The notes below the pieces were generated by a model, which worked only from the letters and a program-made list of their open reading frames with translations, made no database searches and was not told where the DNA came from. Made by a program: the position numbers and the translations under genes. A stretch of 12,652 bases of DNA. It comes from Campylobacterota bacterium (GTDB lineage: Bacteria > Campylobacterota > Campylobacteria > Campylobacterales > Sulfurovaceae). Below, in pieces: positions 6,246 to 12,652 of this stretch; position 1 is the first letter of the stretch, and every line of letters starts with the position of its first letter. The stretch lies in NCBI GenBank assembly GCA_015488875.1, contig WFMX01000186.1:1-12652 (forward strand), written 5' to 3'.

Positions 6246-6335
6246 AAAACTCAACTTCAGACCCAGTATGTCGAAAATGATTCAAATAAGCTCTTATCTC
6301 GTATCTCATTCCTTATTTTCGGATGGTAGATGTGG
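6246..6335. other. Spacer after the cytochrome gene
   Basis: No gene or clear terminator is seen. About 6262-6280 contains TGTCGAAAA in a context similar to bases 205-222, extending to roughly 17 of 22 matching positions on the minus strand. This may be another remnant of a dispersed repeat. Confidence 0.3.
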
Positions 6336-6359
6336 TAGGGGTCTGCAAATCATACCCCT
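6336..6359 (+). repeat. Micro-copy of the structured element (internal deletion)
   Basis: TAGGGGTCTG at the left matches the element's left end, and GCAAATCAT then ACCCCT at the right matches parts of its right arm. The result is an AGGGGT/ACCCCT inverted repeat with an 11-nt centre. It lies 49 bp before truncated copy 2. It is best read as a copy that lost nearly all internal sequence; chance similarity is possible in so short a stretch. Confidence 0.5.
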
Positions 6360-6407
6360 GCCGTGAATAGCACTAAATTAAGCCCAAATCACTTCTTTTT
6401 AGGACGA

Positions 6408-6507
6408 TAGGGGTCTGGTGATTTGTGATGCGTGGAGCGTAGCGGAACGCATCATGAATAACCTGACCTCGGCTAAACTACAACACGGTTATGCTACAGC
6501 CGAGGTC
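6408..6507 (+). repeat. Truncated copy 2 of the structured element
   Basis: The left terminal repeat (6408-6422), the left stem-loop with a perfect 8-bp stem (6426-6433/6447-6454, loop 13 nt), the left arm of the central stem (6459-6474) and ten bases of its right arm (6498-6507) are present. The match stops abruptly at 6507. The right stem-loop and right terminal repeat are missing, replaced by unrelated AT-rich sequence. Orientation is the same as in the other copies. It sits between convergent genes. Confidence 0.85.
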
Positions 6508-6612
6508 GAACAATTTCTATTACAAATTGATGTTACATCACATTTTGGTGGAAGCTCAAGCCATAAGTATCTACATAATTTAATCCAAGAAAGTTATGGT
6601 AATATAGCATAA
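6508..6612 (+). pseudogene. Possible 3' remnant of a gene fused to the truncated repeat
   Basis: Immediately after the break in the repeat, one frame stays open for 34 codons to a TAA at 6610-6612, with coding-like composition (fragments IDVTSHFGGSSSHKYLHNL and IQESYGNIA). It uses ATT and ATC as well as ATA for Ile and has AT-rich third positions, unlike the neighbouring genes. An upstream ATG at 6418 makes an open frame, but its first 30 codons are repeat sequence and not a believable protein. It could be the C-terminal end of a gene destroyed when the right half of the repeat was lost. I do not recognise the family. Confidence 0.25.
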
Positions 6613-6670
6613 GATTTAAGATTAAAAAAAGAGTATTCTGCACCAAAAATCAAAACAATCCCAAAAAAAT

Positions 6671-7492
6671 CTAATGCAAACTCTCTTTTTTATTTGTAAT
6701 CTGTTGTAAATAATCACTTATCTGTATGAGTGAGAATGTGACGAGAAATATCATCAATCCAGGGAAGAAACTGACCCACCATGCTATCTGCATGACCGAT
6801 TTGCCCTCGCTGAGTATGCTACCCCAGCTCATGTTGGGTGGTGTGACACCTAGACCTAGATAGCTCAAGCCACTCTCTGCTAGTATCGCACCGCTCACGC
6901 CAAATGTAAAACTGACGAAAAATATAGGGGCAAGTAGAGGTAGAAAGTATTTGAATATTATCTTTGCATTGGAGACTTTAGATAATTTGAGTAGCTTGAT
7001 GTATGGTTGATTGGCTATGCGGTAGCTCTCTGCTCTTATGAGGCGAGAAGTCCCCATCCACCCAGTAATAGAGATGACTACTATGAGTATCATGGTAGAT
7101 GCAGATATATAGCTCACCATAGCCAATAGCAAGAAGAATGTAGGAAATGTAAGAAAAAGGTCTACTATGACTACAAAACTTTTATCAAAATATCCTCTGA
7201 AATAACCAGCACTAACTCCTAGCAAAAGTCCCAATAAAGAAGATATGATTGCTGAGCCTACACCTATGAGCAGGGATATCTGCCCTCCATGCATCACTCT
7301 GGCCAATACATCTCTACCCAACCTATCTGTACCTAAGATATGATCCCAGCTAGGAGACTGGAGTATAAGATCGCTATTTAAATCAAATGGAGATATGCTA
7401 TATATCATAGGTGCTATAAACGATAGTGCAAATATGGCTATCAATATAGATACGCTTATCAAGGGCAAGCGTATAGAATCTCTACTTTTCAT
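6671..7492 (-). CDS. ABC transporter permease, OppC/DppC-like
   Basis: A 273-residue inner-membrane permease of the peptide/nickel (PepT) class. Features in order: an N-terminal hydrophobic segment (about 9-31), the OppC N-terminal signature ILGTDRLGRDVLARV (52-66), four to five further membrane segments, the cytoplasmic ATPase-contact loop (about 155-186) and the C-terminal signature ESGLSYLGLGV (206-216). The contact loop is diverged: the usual EAA and following Gly of EAAxxxG read KLL and S (YIKLLKLSKVS), although the closing LP is kept. The start at ATG 7492 overlaps rsmD by 11 bp and implies translational coupling; a TTG at 7510 would overlap further. No OppB-type partner, ATPase or binding protein lies in the window, so it must pair with subunits encoded elsewhere. 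Substrate unknown. Confidence 0.85.
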   Translation of the reverse strand: MKSRDSIRLPLISVSILIAIFALSFIAPMIYSISPFDLNSDLILQSPSWDHILGTDRLGRDVLARVMHGGQISLLIGVGSAIISSLLGLLLGVSAGYFRGYFDKSFVVIVDLFLTFPTFFLLLAMVSYISASTMILIVVISITGWMGTSRLIRAESYRIANQPYIKLLKLSKVSNAKIIFKYFLPLLAPIFFVSFTFGVSGAILAESGLSYLGLGVTPPNMSWGSILSEGKSVMQIAWWVSFFPGLMIFLVTFSLIQISDYLQQITNKKESLH

Positions 7493-8093
7493 CACTATCT
7501 TTTGGAGCAAAATAACTCAGTGTGCTTCTACCAAATTTTTTGCGTTTGATAAATTTGAGTTGACCTATGATTTGAGGCATATCTAGCTTGGTCATATGCT
7601 CTACTATCGCCATCTCACAATGTGTGGGGTCTATGCTCTGCATGAGTTTCAAAGTCTTATCATACACTTCATCCATGCCGTCTCTTGTGGAGAATGGTGG
7701 GTCGAAATAGAAATAGCTCTTTTGATCGCTCTTTTTGACTATCTCTTGAACTGTAGCAAATTTCTCAAAGCTATCACCATAGAAGAGATGAGACTTAGAC
7801 GGATCTACTCTTTGGGCATTTTCTTGCAATATAGCATATGCTAGTTTGTTGTACTCTATGAAGTAGCACTCACCTGCACCGCGACTCAATGCTTCTAACC
7901 CTATAGAGCCACTACCCGAAAAGACCTCTACAAAATTTTTGTCTATCAAATCAAACTGTATCGTGTTAAATAGTGACTCTTTGAGTATAGACTTAGAGCC
8001 TCTAGTGGTATCTATAGCAGGGATATCTAGCCGTTTGCCTCTGTATTTGCCACCTATGATAGTAGTAGCAAATATCTTGATCTTTTTAGCCAT
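7482..8093 (-). CDS. rsmD: 16S rRNA (guanine-N2) methyltransferase, RsmD family
   Basis: A 203-residue Rossmann-fold methyltransferase. RsmD uses S-adenosylmethionine to methylate N2 of G966 (E. coli numbering) in 16S rRNA during 30S assembly. The family N-terminus IIGGKYRGKRLDIP (12-25) with TTRGSKSILKESLFN (29-43) is clear. The SAM-binding loop is EVFSGSGSIGLEALSRGA (56-73), where the usual DLFAGSG reads EVFSGSG. The catalytic DPPF is at 131-134. Length is typical. The start ATG 8093 lies one base after the murC stop, with an AGGTGAAG ribosome binding site inside the murC end; an in-frame ATG at 8138 would sit inside murC and add residues foreign to the family. It is in operon with murC and the downstream permease. 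Confidence 0.9.
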   Translation of the reverse strand: MAKKIKIFATTIIGGKYRGKRLDIPAIDTTRGSKSILKESLFNTIQFDLIDKNFVEVFSGSGSIGLEALSRGAGECYFIEYNKLAYAILQENAQRVDPSKSHLFYGDSFEKFATVQEIVKKSDQKSYFYFDPPFSTRDGMDEVYDKTLKLMQSIDPTHCEMAIVEHMTKLDMPQIIGQLKFIKRKKFGRSTLSYFAPKDSDEK

Positions 8094-8094
8094 C

Positions 8095-9408
8095 TTATAC
8101 TTCACCTCGGATCTGATATGTGATATCGCCTGCACCAAATGCTGTCACTAATCCATCAGAGAAGCTCTTGATGATGTGTCCATCTTTGTAGGCTTTGACT
8201 ACACCGTCTTCTTGTATGACATGGTCTGCCATAGTGAGCTTGTATCTACTAAATGCACCTTTGAGATCTATATCAATCTCTAGTTCACCAGCTGACCATA
8301 TAGGTAATATCACCAACTCATCTGCACCATCAAAACACTCTACAAATGCCGATAGGTTATCCATAGTTCTGCTATATTTGTGTGGTTGCCATATGACGCT
8401 AAGCTTTTTGAAGTCACGCAGAGTCGCATACTCTTGTAGTGACTGCATAGTGGCTTTTATCTCTGTAGGGTGGTGTCCATAGTCATCTATCACGACTATT
8501 TTCTCTTCGTTGAGTACGATATCAAATCGTTTTTTGATGCCTTTGTATCTCAGTAGATTGGTTCTTATCGCCTCTATGTCTTCACCTAGCTCCAAAGCTG
8601 CCAATATGGCCAATGAAGCATCAAGAGCTATATGTTCACCCAAACCAAAGAGATCAAACTTGCCAAAATCAAGAAGCTCAAATCTAGTGTGAGGCTCTCC
8701 ATCTATGAGTACATATCTTATGTTTTTTATATCACGACTTGGGTATAGCTTGATACTATCTAGTTGGGTATTGGATAGAAACTCATCTTCTGCATTGACG
8801 ACTCTTGTTTTTGCTAATGTCAAAAAGTTCGTATATGCACCATAAAATCTATCTTCATCATACTCATAATACTCCATATGCTCTGGCTCTACATTGGTGA
8901 CTATGGCTAAGTGCGGATTGGAGTTGAGGAAGCTCTCATCGCTCTCGTCTGCTTCAAATACCACTTTGTCATTCTCACAATTTCTCACATTGGAGCCGAA
9001 CTCTTTGGATATAGCACCTATGAGTGCATTGGTATGGGGCAGGATAGACGCAAGTATGGCCGAAGTCGTACTCTTGCCATGGGCTCCACCTACAGCATAT
9101 ACCTCTTTGTCACCCAATATAGATATGAGTGAGTCTTTGCGAGAGAGTAGCTCTATACCCAAAGCCTTGGCAGAGATATACTCTGGATTGTTTTTGCGGA
9201 CGGCAGCGGAATATATGACTCTATCTACCCCCTCTACTGCATCTTTGTGGTGAGGTATGGTGATTTTGGCACCGTAATTGGTAGCTAAATCATCGGTGAT
9301 TTCACTCTGCCTGATATCTGAGCCACTTATGATATGACCATCATTTGAGAGAAATTTCGCCAATGCAGATAGCCCTATGCCACCTATGCCGATAAAATGA
9401 ATCTTCAT
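8095..9408 (-). CDS. murC: UDP-N-acetylmuramate--L-alanine ligase
   Basis: A 437-residue cytoplasmic Mur ligase that adds L-Ala to UDP-MurNAc with ATP, the first peptide step of peptidoglycan precursor synthesis. The N-terminal dinucleotide-type fold starts with HFIGIGGIGLSALA (4-17). The ATP loop is GGAHGKST (107-114), K112 binding phosphate; the usual GTHGKTTT is slightly altered. EADESDESF (152-160) and TNVEPEHMEYY (171-181) are central-domain motifs that hold Mg and ATP. DDYGHHPTEI (308-317) and QPHKYSRT (341-348) are the C-terminal domain signatures, with FGAGDIT at 424-430. Length is normal. The ATG directly follows the stop of the upstream gene (TAGATG), with AGAGGA as ribosome binding site inside that gene, so translation is coupled. 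Confidence 0.96.
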   Translation of the reverse strand: MKIHFIGIGGIGLSALAKFLSNDGHIISGSDIRQSEITDDLATNYGAKITIPHHKDAVEGVDRVIYSAAVRKNNPEYISAKALGIELLSRKDSLISILGDKEVYAVGGAHGKSTTSAILASILPHTNALIGAISKEFGSNVRNCENDKVVFEADESDESFLNSNPHLAIVTNVEPEHMEYYEYDEDRFYGAYTNFLTLAKTRVVNAEDEFLSNTQLDSIKLYPSRDIKNIRYVLIDGEPHTRFELLDFGKFDLFGLGEHIALDASLAILAALELGEDIEAIRTNLLRYKGIKKRFDIVLNEEKIVVIDDYGHHPTEIKATMQSLQEYATLRDFKKLSVIWQPHKYSRTMDNLSAFVECFDGADELVILPIWSAGELEIDIDLKGAFSRYKLTMADHVIQEDGVVKAYKDGHIIKSFSDGLVTAFGAGDITYQIRGEV

Positions 9409-10005
9409 CTAATCCTCTTCTAAAACTTTGAGTTCATCTTTGGCTTTCTCTACAAGTTGATTATTTTCTGTTAGAAACTCTTTGGGGTCTATCTTGAAGT
9501 ATTGTAGGAAGTATGCTAAGTCGTCCTCAACATCGTACTTATCTGCATCTACTATGTCAGAGATAAATGTATCAAAACTCTTGCCTTGCATCACACAAAC
9601 AGCGTGAACCATCATAGAGTTCTTCAAGCCTTCATCATCTACCATATAATGCAATACTTGAAATAGCTCTTTTGCACCCTTTTGGTCGTTTTCGCTATAT
9701 CTCTCTATAGCGTGTTCATATATAGCTCTAGCAGTGAAAAGCTCCTCTTTTTTCTCAAGGTCAAAACCTCTCTGCTGACTTAGGTACTCTGCCAATCTAT
9801 CAAAAGCCTCTTTGAGTATGAATGTAAATACATCATTGATCTTATCTTCATCTTCGCTCACTACCAACAAAGCATCAAGTAATTGATAACCTTTCTCTAT
9901 ACTCTTTTGCTCATTCATCTCTTCTTCAAGCAACACTAAATTTGCCAAAAAGTCTTTATCACTCTTGAGTGCCTCTATATCTATATCTTGTATATTGTCT
10001 TGCAT
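9409..10005 (-). CDS. Acidic helical protein of unknown function, first gene of the murC operon
   Basis: A 198-residue cytoplasmic protein, strongly acidic (runs such as SEDEDK and VDADKYDVEDD) and predicted almost wholly helical by eye, without signal sequence, membrane segment or catalytic motif. It has one cysteine (C137 in HAVCVMQG). The alternation of leucine-rich helices (residues 13-32, 37-50, 56-75, 85-122) could form a helical-repeat or coiled-coil bundle suited to protein binding. AGGG eight bases before the ATG supports the start, and a -10-like TAAAAT is at 10032-10037. Its stop codon abuts the murC ATG, so it is probably co-translated with murC, which suggests a tie to envelope growth, but that is context only. 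I do not recognise a named family. Confidence 0.8.
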   Translation of the reverse strand: MQDNIQDIDIEALKSDKDFLANLVLLEEEMNEQKSIEKGYQLLDALLVVSEDEDKINDVFTFILKEAFDRLAEYLSQQRGFDLEKKEELFTARAIYEHAIERYSENDQKGAKELFQVLHYMVDDEGLKNSMMVHAVCVMQGKSFDTFISDIVDADKYDVEDDLAYFLQYFKIDPKEFLTENNQLVEKAKDELKVLEED

Positions 10006-10031
10006 TTTTGCCCTTTTTACTATTTGATGGT

Positions 10032-10037
10032 ATTTTA
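10032..10037 (-). promoter_or_regulatory. -10-like box for the murC operon
   Basis: TAAAAT on the minus strand, 27 nt before the ATG at 10005. The upstream sequence is AT-rich and has no good -35. It lies about 90 bp from the repeat at 10128-10281, which separates this promoter from the transporter gene behind it. Confidence 0.35.
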
Positions 10038-10127
10038 ACCAAATATTGCTGATTTATAAGAGAAGGTAGTCTTATTTAGACTAAAGAAGAGTCTTGTCTA
10101 GCACTCTGCATGGATATATAGAAACGA

Positions 10128-10281
10128 TAGGGGTCTAGTAATTTGTGATGCGTGGAGCGTAGCGAAATGCATCGCAATTGCCTGACCTCGGCTAAACTGC
10201 AACGCGGTTGTGCTTCATTCGGGGTCAGGTTATAACGATTCACTCCACTTCGTTACGCAAATCATTATCACCAGACCCCTA
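10128..10281 (+). repeat. Complete copy 3 of the structured inverted-repeat element
   Basis: 154 bp, same orientation and architecture as 11-165. The terminal repeat 10128-10142/10267-10281 has two mismatches (A10137 and A10140). The left stem-loop 10146-10153/10167-10174 has two G.T pairs and a 13-nt loop. The central stem 10178-10193/10217-10232 has three G.T pairs and two mismatches. The right stem-loop 10233-10237/10251-10255 is perfect with a 13-nt loop. The flank just outside the left end (AAACGAT) resembles that of copy 1, so the conserved unit may start a few bases earlier. It fills most of the 301-bp gap between the transporter gene end and the murC operon promoter and could act as a transcription barrier. 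Confidence 0.85.
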
Positions 10282-10306
10282 CCACAAAGATGAATTGCCC
10301 CTATTT

Positions 10307-11770
10307 TTATGTGATGAGAAGTATCCAGCCAGTTCCTATAGTGAGGAACACTATAGTATTTACCAATGTGACTATGCCACCTACTTTGTAAATCTCTCCA
10401 GCTTCGAGGTATCCGCTACCTACATATATGACATTGGCTGATGATCCTTGAGGTGTGATGATGGCATTGAAATTTGTAGCAAAGAGTAGCATAAGAGCCA
10501 TCAGTTCTGGAGGTACGCCAGTCTTGACCGCTACACCTAAAAATACACTAAATAGTGCCAACATCTGAGCAGTCTGAGAGACGAAGAAGTAGTGTATGAG
10601 TACATACGCTATGACTAGTATCAGATACGCAGCCATCCAAGGCAATCCATCTACCATAGTAGCGGCATTCTCGCCTATCCACCCCATAAATCCAAATTTG
10701 TTGAGATGTACACTCATAGCATAGAGTATGGCGAACCATACCAAAGTACCGAGTGCCTGACCCTCACCGTGTAGATCTTTGATAGTGAAGATATTGGCTA
10801 GCATTAATATACCGAGACCTAGAAAGGCTACGGCTGTTTTGTTGAGTTCTGGTGCAAATGATGAGGCTATCCATAGAGATACCATACCTACAAAGACACC
10901 TGCCATAATCCACTCGTTTCTACTCACTTTGCCCATCTTGTCTAGTGCATCTTGGGCTATCTGTGGTGCATTTGGAGTATGTTTGACCTCTGGTGGATAG
11001 ACCTTCATGAGTACCCATGGCAAGATGGCATACAAGACCAATACAGGAACACTTGCAGCTAATGCCCAAGACCCATAAGTGATATTGACTCCAAACTCTT
11101 TCGCCATTTTGGCTCCTGCTGGATTGGCTGCCATGGCCGTGAGCCATAGTGATGAGGAGATGGTGAGTCCAGCCATAGAGGACATCATCAGATATGATCC
11201 TAGCTTCTTGCGTGTGCCATCAGATACATTGGAGCCACTATCTGTAGCCAAGGCATTGACTATAGGGAATAGCACCCCTGATCTAGCTGTATTGCTAGGA
11301 AATGCAGGTGCCATGAACATATCTGCTGCTATGATAGAGTATGAAAGACCTATACTGCTCTTGCCAAATTTGCGTATGATAAGAAATGCTATCCTCTTGC
11401 CGAGTCCTGATTTGATGACTCCTCTAGCGATAAGAAATGCCACTATAATCAGAAGTATCCAATCCTCACCAAAACCACTAAAAGCTTGTTTTGCAGTAAG
11501 AGTACCTGTGAGTATGACTGCCGATACACCTAGTATGGAGGAGGTGAATATAGGCATAGCCTTGAGTATCACGGCAAATATAGCTGTGATAAATATGACA
11601 AAAAGATGCCAAGCCATAATAGGGGTAAACTCTAAGTCGCCACTAGGAAGCTTTTGGATATAGCTCTCTAATCCTGATGGCATAGGCATAAACCATAATA
11701 TAAGCCCAAATAGCAGTACTGCTATCTGAAGCACATGTTGTTTGTGTGTTTGATTTGGGTGATGTGACAT
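10307..11770 (-). CDS. DASS (SLC13/CitT-type) dicarboxylate or 2-oxoglutarate/malate transporter
   Basis: A 487-residue inner-membrane carrier of the divalent anion:sodium symporter family, with about 11-13 hydrophobic segments. The first substrate/cation site is PSNTARSGVLFP (158-169), SNT being the family motif; PSNTARSG is typical of the CitT/TtdT/SodiT-like branch. The second half carries ATNFNAIITPQGSSANVIY (431-449), in the position of the family's second hairpin-loop site. Likely substrates are C4-dicarboxylates, 2-oxoglutarate, citrate or tartrate; symport versus exchange cannot be decided from sequence. A strong AAGGAG precedes the ATG. A -10 at 11803-11808 suggests its own promoter, 61 bp after dut. 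No two-component or catabolic gene is adjacent to narrow the substrate. Confidence 0.9.
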   Translation of the reverse strand: MSHHPNQTHKQHVLQIAVLLFGLILWFMPMPSGLESYIQKLPSGDLEFTPIMAWHLFVIFITAIFAVILKAMPIFTSSILGVSAVILTGTLTAKQAFSGFGEDWILLIIVAFLIARGVIKSGLGKRIAFLIIRKFGKSSIGLSYSIIAADMFMAPAFPSNTARSGVLFPIVNALATDSGSNVSDGTRKKLGSYLMMSSMAGLTISSSLWLTAMAANPAGAKMAKEFGVNITYGSWALAASVPVLVLYAILPWVLMKVYPPEVKHTPNAPQIAQDALDKMGKVSRNEWIMAGVFVGMVSLWIASSFAPELNKTAVAFLGLGILMLANIFTIKDLHGEGQALGTLVWFAILYAMSVHLNKFGFMGWIGENAATMVDGLPWMAAYLILVIAYVLIHYFFVSQTAQMLALFSVFLGVAVKTGVPPELMALMLLFATNFNAIITPQGSSANVIYVGSGYLEAGEIYKVGGIVTLVNTIVFLTIGTGWILLIT

Positions 11771-11802
11771 ATATAACTCCTTAAGTATAAGATATCTAAA
11801 TA

Positions 11803-11808
11803 ATTATA
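11803..11808 (-). promoter_or_regulatory. -10 box for the dicarboxylate transporter gene
   Basis: TATAAT on the minus strand, 32 nt before the ATG at 11770, in the 61-bp gap after dut. A small 5-bp stem (11817-11821/11828-11832) lies just behind it, over the dut stop, but lacks a T-run and is not called as a terminator. Read-through from pyrF-dut is possible. Confidence 0.45.
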
Positions 11809-11831
11809 CTTCACCTAGTATCTCAAAATAC

Positions 11832-12515
11832 TTAATTCACCTCGCTATATCTCTTCTCTAGCTCCATGTATAACTTATCGGGGCTTATATCAGGATTAGA
11901 CTCCAATATCTTCTGCATATGCAAATTGTCCTCTTCATCGTTCCATATCTTGATATATGTACCATCTTTATAGCCATGATCTTGCCTAAAACGGTTCAAT
12001 ATATTTTTGCCGATATATAGCTGATATAGAGTATCAAGATTCAACTCTGATTGGATCGCTACTGCGAAGAAAGATACCATCAGTTTATCTATAATATCAT
12101 CGCAAAATAATGACTTCATCAACTCCTCTACCACTGCAATCTCTCTATAATAATCATCTCCATTCACTTCTCTACTAGCTATAAAATCTTCATAATTTGA
12201 TAGAGACATTATCATCTTTGAGAGTTGATCTATATCTCCTAAATCTCCGAGCTTATACTCTTGTAGGGCTTGACTCATGATGAAGTGCCATATATCTACG
12301 ACCTCTATCTTGATATTGTCATAGTCTGGCGTAGCATCTATATTTTTCCAATGTTTCCATGGATATGACTCTATGAGTTCGGCACATTCGAGATAACTAC
12401 ACCTTCTCCAATCTATAATCTTGCCATTTTTGGTAATACCACTCTCCCAGCCTATGCCGTTGGTGCTATCGTTCAACTCTTGTTGGAGTAGTAACATCTC
12501 TTTGATCTTATTCAT
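11832..12515 (-). CDS. dut: Dimeric dUTPase (dUTP/dUDP diphosphatase), Campylobacter/Leishmania type
   Basis: A 227-residue all-alpha NTP pyrophosphohydrolase that hydrolyses dUTP (and dUDP) to dUMP, keeping uracil out of DNA and feeding thymidylate synthesis. It belongs to the dUTPase_2 family, unrelated to the trimeric beta-fold Dut. Metal-binding acidic pairs are ECAE (43-46) and EVVD (71-74). The nucleotide-binding C-terminal motif NRFRQDHGYKDGTY followed by KIW and EDN lies at about 173-197. ELIESYPWKHWK (47-58) is characteristic of the family. The ATG overlaps the pyrF stop by one base (TAATG), and AGGGAG in the pyrF end serves as ribosome binding site, so the two pyrimidine genes are co-translated. 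Confidence 0.92.
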   Translation of the reverse strand: MNKIKEMLLLQQELNDSTNGIGWESGITKNGKIIDWRRCSYLECAELIESYPWKHWKNIDATPDYDNIKIEVVDIWHFIMSQALQEYKLGDLGDIDQLSKMIMSLSNYEDFIASREVNGDDYYREIAVVEELMKSLFCDDIIDKLMVSFFAVAIQSELNLDTLYQLYIGKNILNRFRQDHGYKDGTYIKIWNDEEDNLHMQKILESNPDISPDKLYMELEKRYSEVN

Positions 12516-12652
12516 TATTTCGTTCTCCCTATTTGTTCTATAGTCGCTAGTATCTTCTCTACTTTTGCTACAGGATCACTATCTCTATAGATAGGTCTAC
12601 CTATGACAGGGAAGTCTACCCTCTCTTGGGATGCTACCTCTAGTGTAGCTAC
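12515..12652 (-). CDS. pyrF: Orotidine 5'-phosphate decarboxylase, C-terminal end only
   Basis: The last 45 codons of a gene that runs off the right edge of the window. PVIGRPIYRDSDPVAKVEKI matches the C-terminal phosphate-binding end of OMP decarboxylases (usual V-V/I-G-R-P-I, the Arg contacting the phosphate), followed by the last helix. The enzyme converts OMP to UMP, the final step of pyrimidine synthesis, consistent with coupling to dut. With most of the protein outside the window, another TIM-barrel phosphate-binding enzyme is not fully excluded. Confidence 0.75.
   Translation of the reverse strand, partial: VATLEVASQERVDFPVIGRPIYRDSDPVAKVEKILATIEQIGRTK

Noticed and set aside
6418..6612. 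64-codon open frame starting inside repeat copy 2
   Set aside because: Its first 30 codons are the repeat itself, which carries no conserved frame in the other copies, and there is no ribosome binding site. Only the part after 6507 is kept, as a possible remnant.
6625..6691. AAAAAAGAG/CTCTTTTTT inverted repeat as a bidirectional terminator between cytochrome and permease
   Set aside because: The loop would be about 49 nt, the stem is nearly all A-T, and one arm is inside the permease coding sequence.
7493..7510. TTG start for the OppC-like permease
   Set aside because: It adds six residues inside rsmD with no ribosome binding site; the ATG at 7492 gives a normal family N-terminus.
11..10281. 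Repeats considered as a CRISPR array or integron attC sites
   Set aside because: Copies are thousands of bases apart with genes between, lack regular spacers, and no cas or integrase gene is present.
10208..10441. 77-codon open frame on the plus strand across repeat copy 3
   Set aside because: It consists of repeat sequence plus the antisense of the transporter end; no coding evidence.
11079..11663. 194-codon open frame on the plus strand
   Set aside because: It lies wholly antisense to the well-supported dicarboxylate transporter, has no ribosome binding site and no recognisable protein features; it is a frame shadow.

Overview
The window looks like chromosomal DNA from a free-living, anaerobic or microaerobic chemotroph of the Campylobacterota, probably near Sulfurovum or Sulfurimonas. 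This is inference from three things: the Campylobacter-type dimeric dUTPase, the packed murC-rsmD arrangement, and respiratory genes (a DmsB-DmsC fusion and a twelve-haem cytochrome) in AT-rich DNA that favours ATA and CTA codons. No rRNA, tRNA, CRISPR array, integrase or transposase gene was seen.

Region 1 (1-2569, minus strand): a 155-bp structured repeat, a decayed spacer, a HIT-family nucleotide hydrolase/transferase, and a fused iron-sulphur/membrane-anchor protein of the DMSO-reductase type with no catalytic subunit beside it. Region 2 (2741-6245, plus strand): three exported proteins read away from that fusion: an L,D-transpeptidase, a 68-residue Ala/Glu/Lys-rich protein, and a 798-residue dodecahaem cytochrome c with a C-terminal membrane anchor. 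Region 3 (6246-6670): non-coding, with a micro-copy and a truncated copy of the repeat and a short gene remnant. Region 4 (10005 down to 6671, minus strand): a tightly coupled operon of an acidic hypothetical protein, murC, rsmD and an OppC/DppC-like permease. Region 5 (10006-10306): promoter of that operon plus a second full-length copy of the repeat. Region 6 (12652 down to 10307, minus strand): the 3' end of pyrF, dut overlapping it by one base, then a DASS-family dicarboxylate transporter with its own probable promoter.

Housekeeping genes (murC, rsmD, pyrF, dut) alternate with respiratory and transport genes. The orphan DmsBC fusion and the dodecahaem cytochrome could be halves of a quinone-linked electron conduit, but only proximity supports this.

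The least expected structure is the dispersed repeat: two complete copies (11-165, 10128-10281), one truncated copy (6408-6507) and one probable internally deleted copy (6336-6359). Complete copies have 15-bp terminal inverted repeats bounded by TA and enclose three stem-loops: a left one with a 13-nt loop, a strong central one, and a right one also with a 13-nt loop. It resembles a non-autonomous MITE or a mobile structured RNA. A second, diverged repeat pair brackets the HIT gene and supplies the stop codon of the DmsBC fusion.
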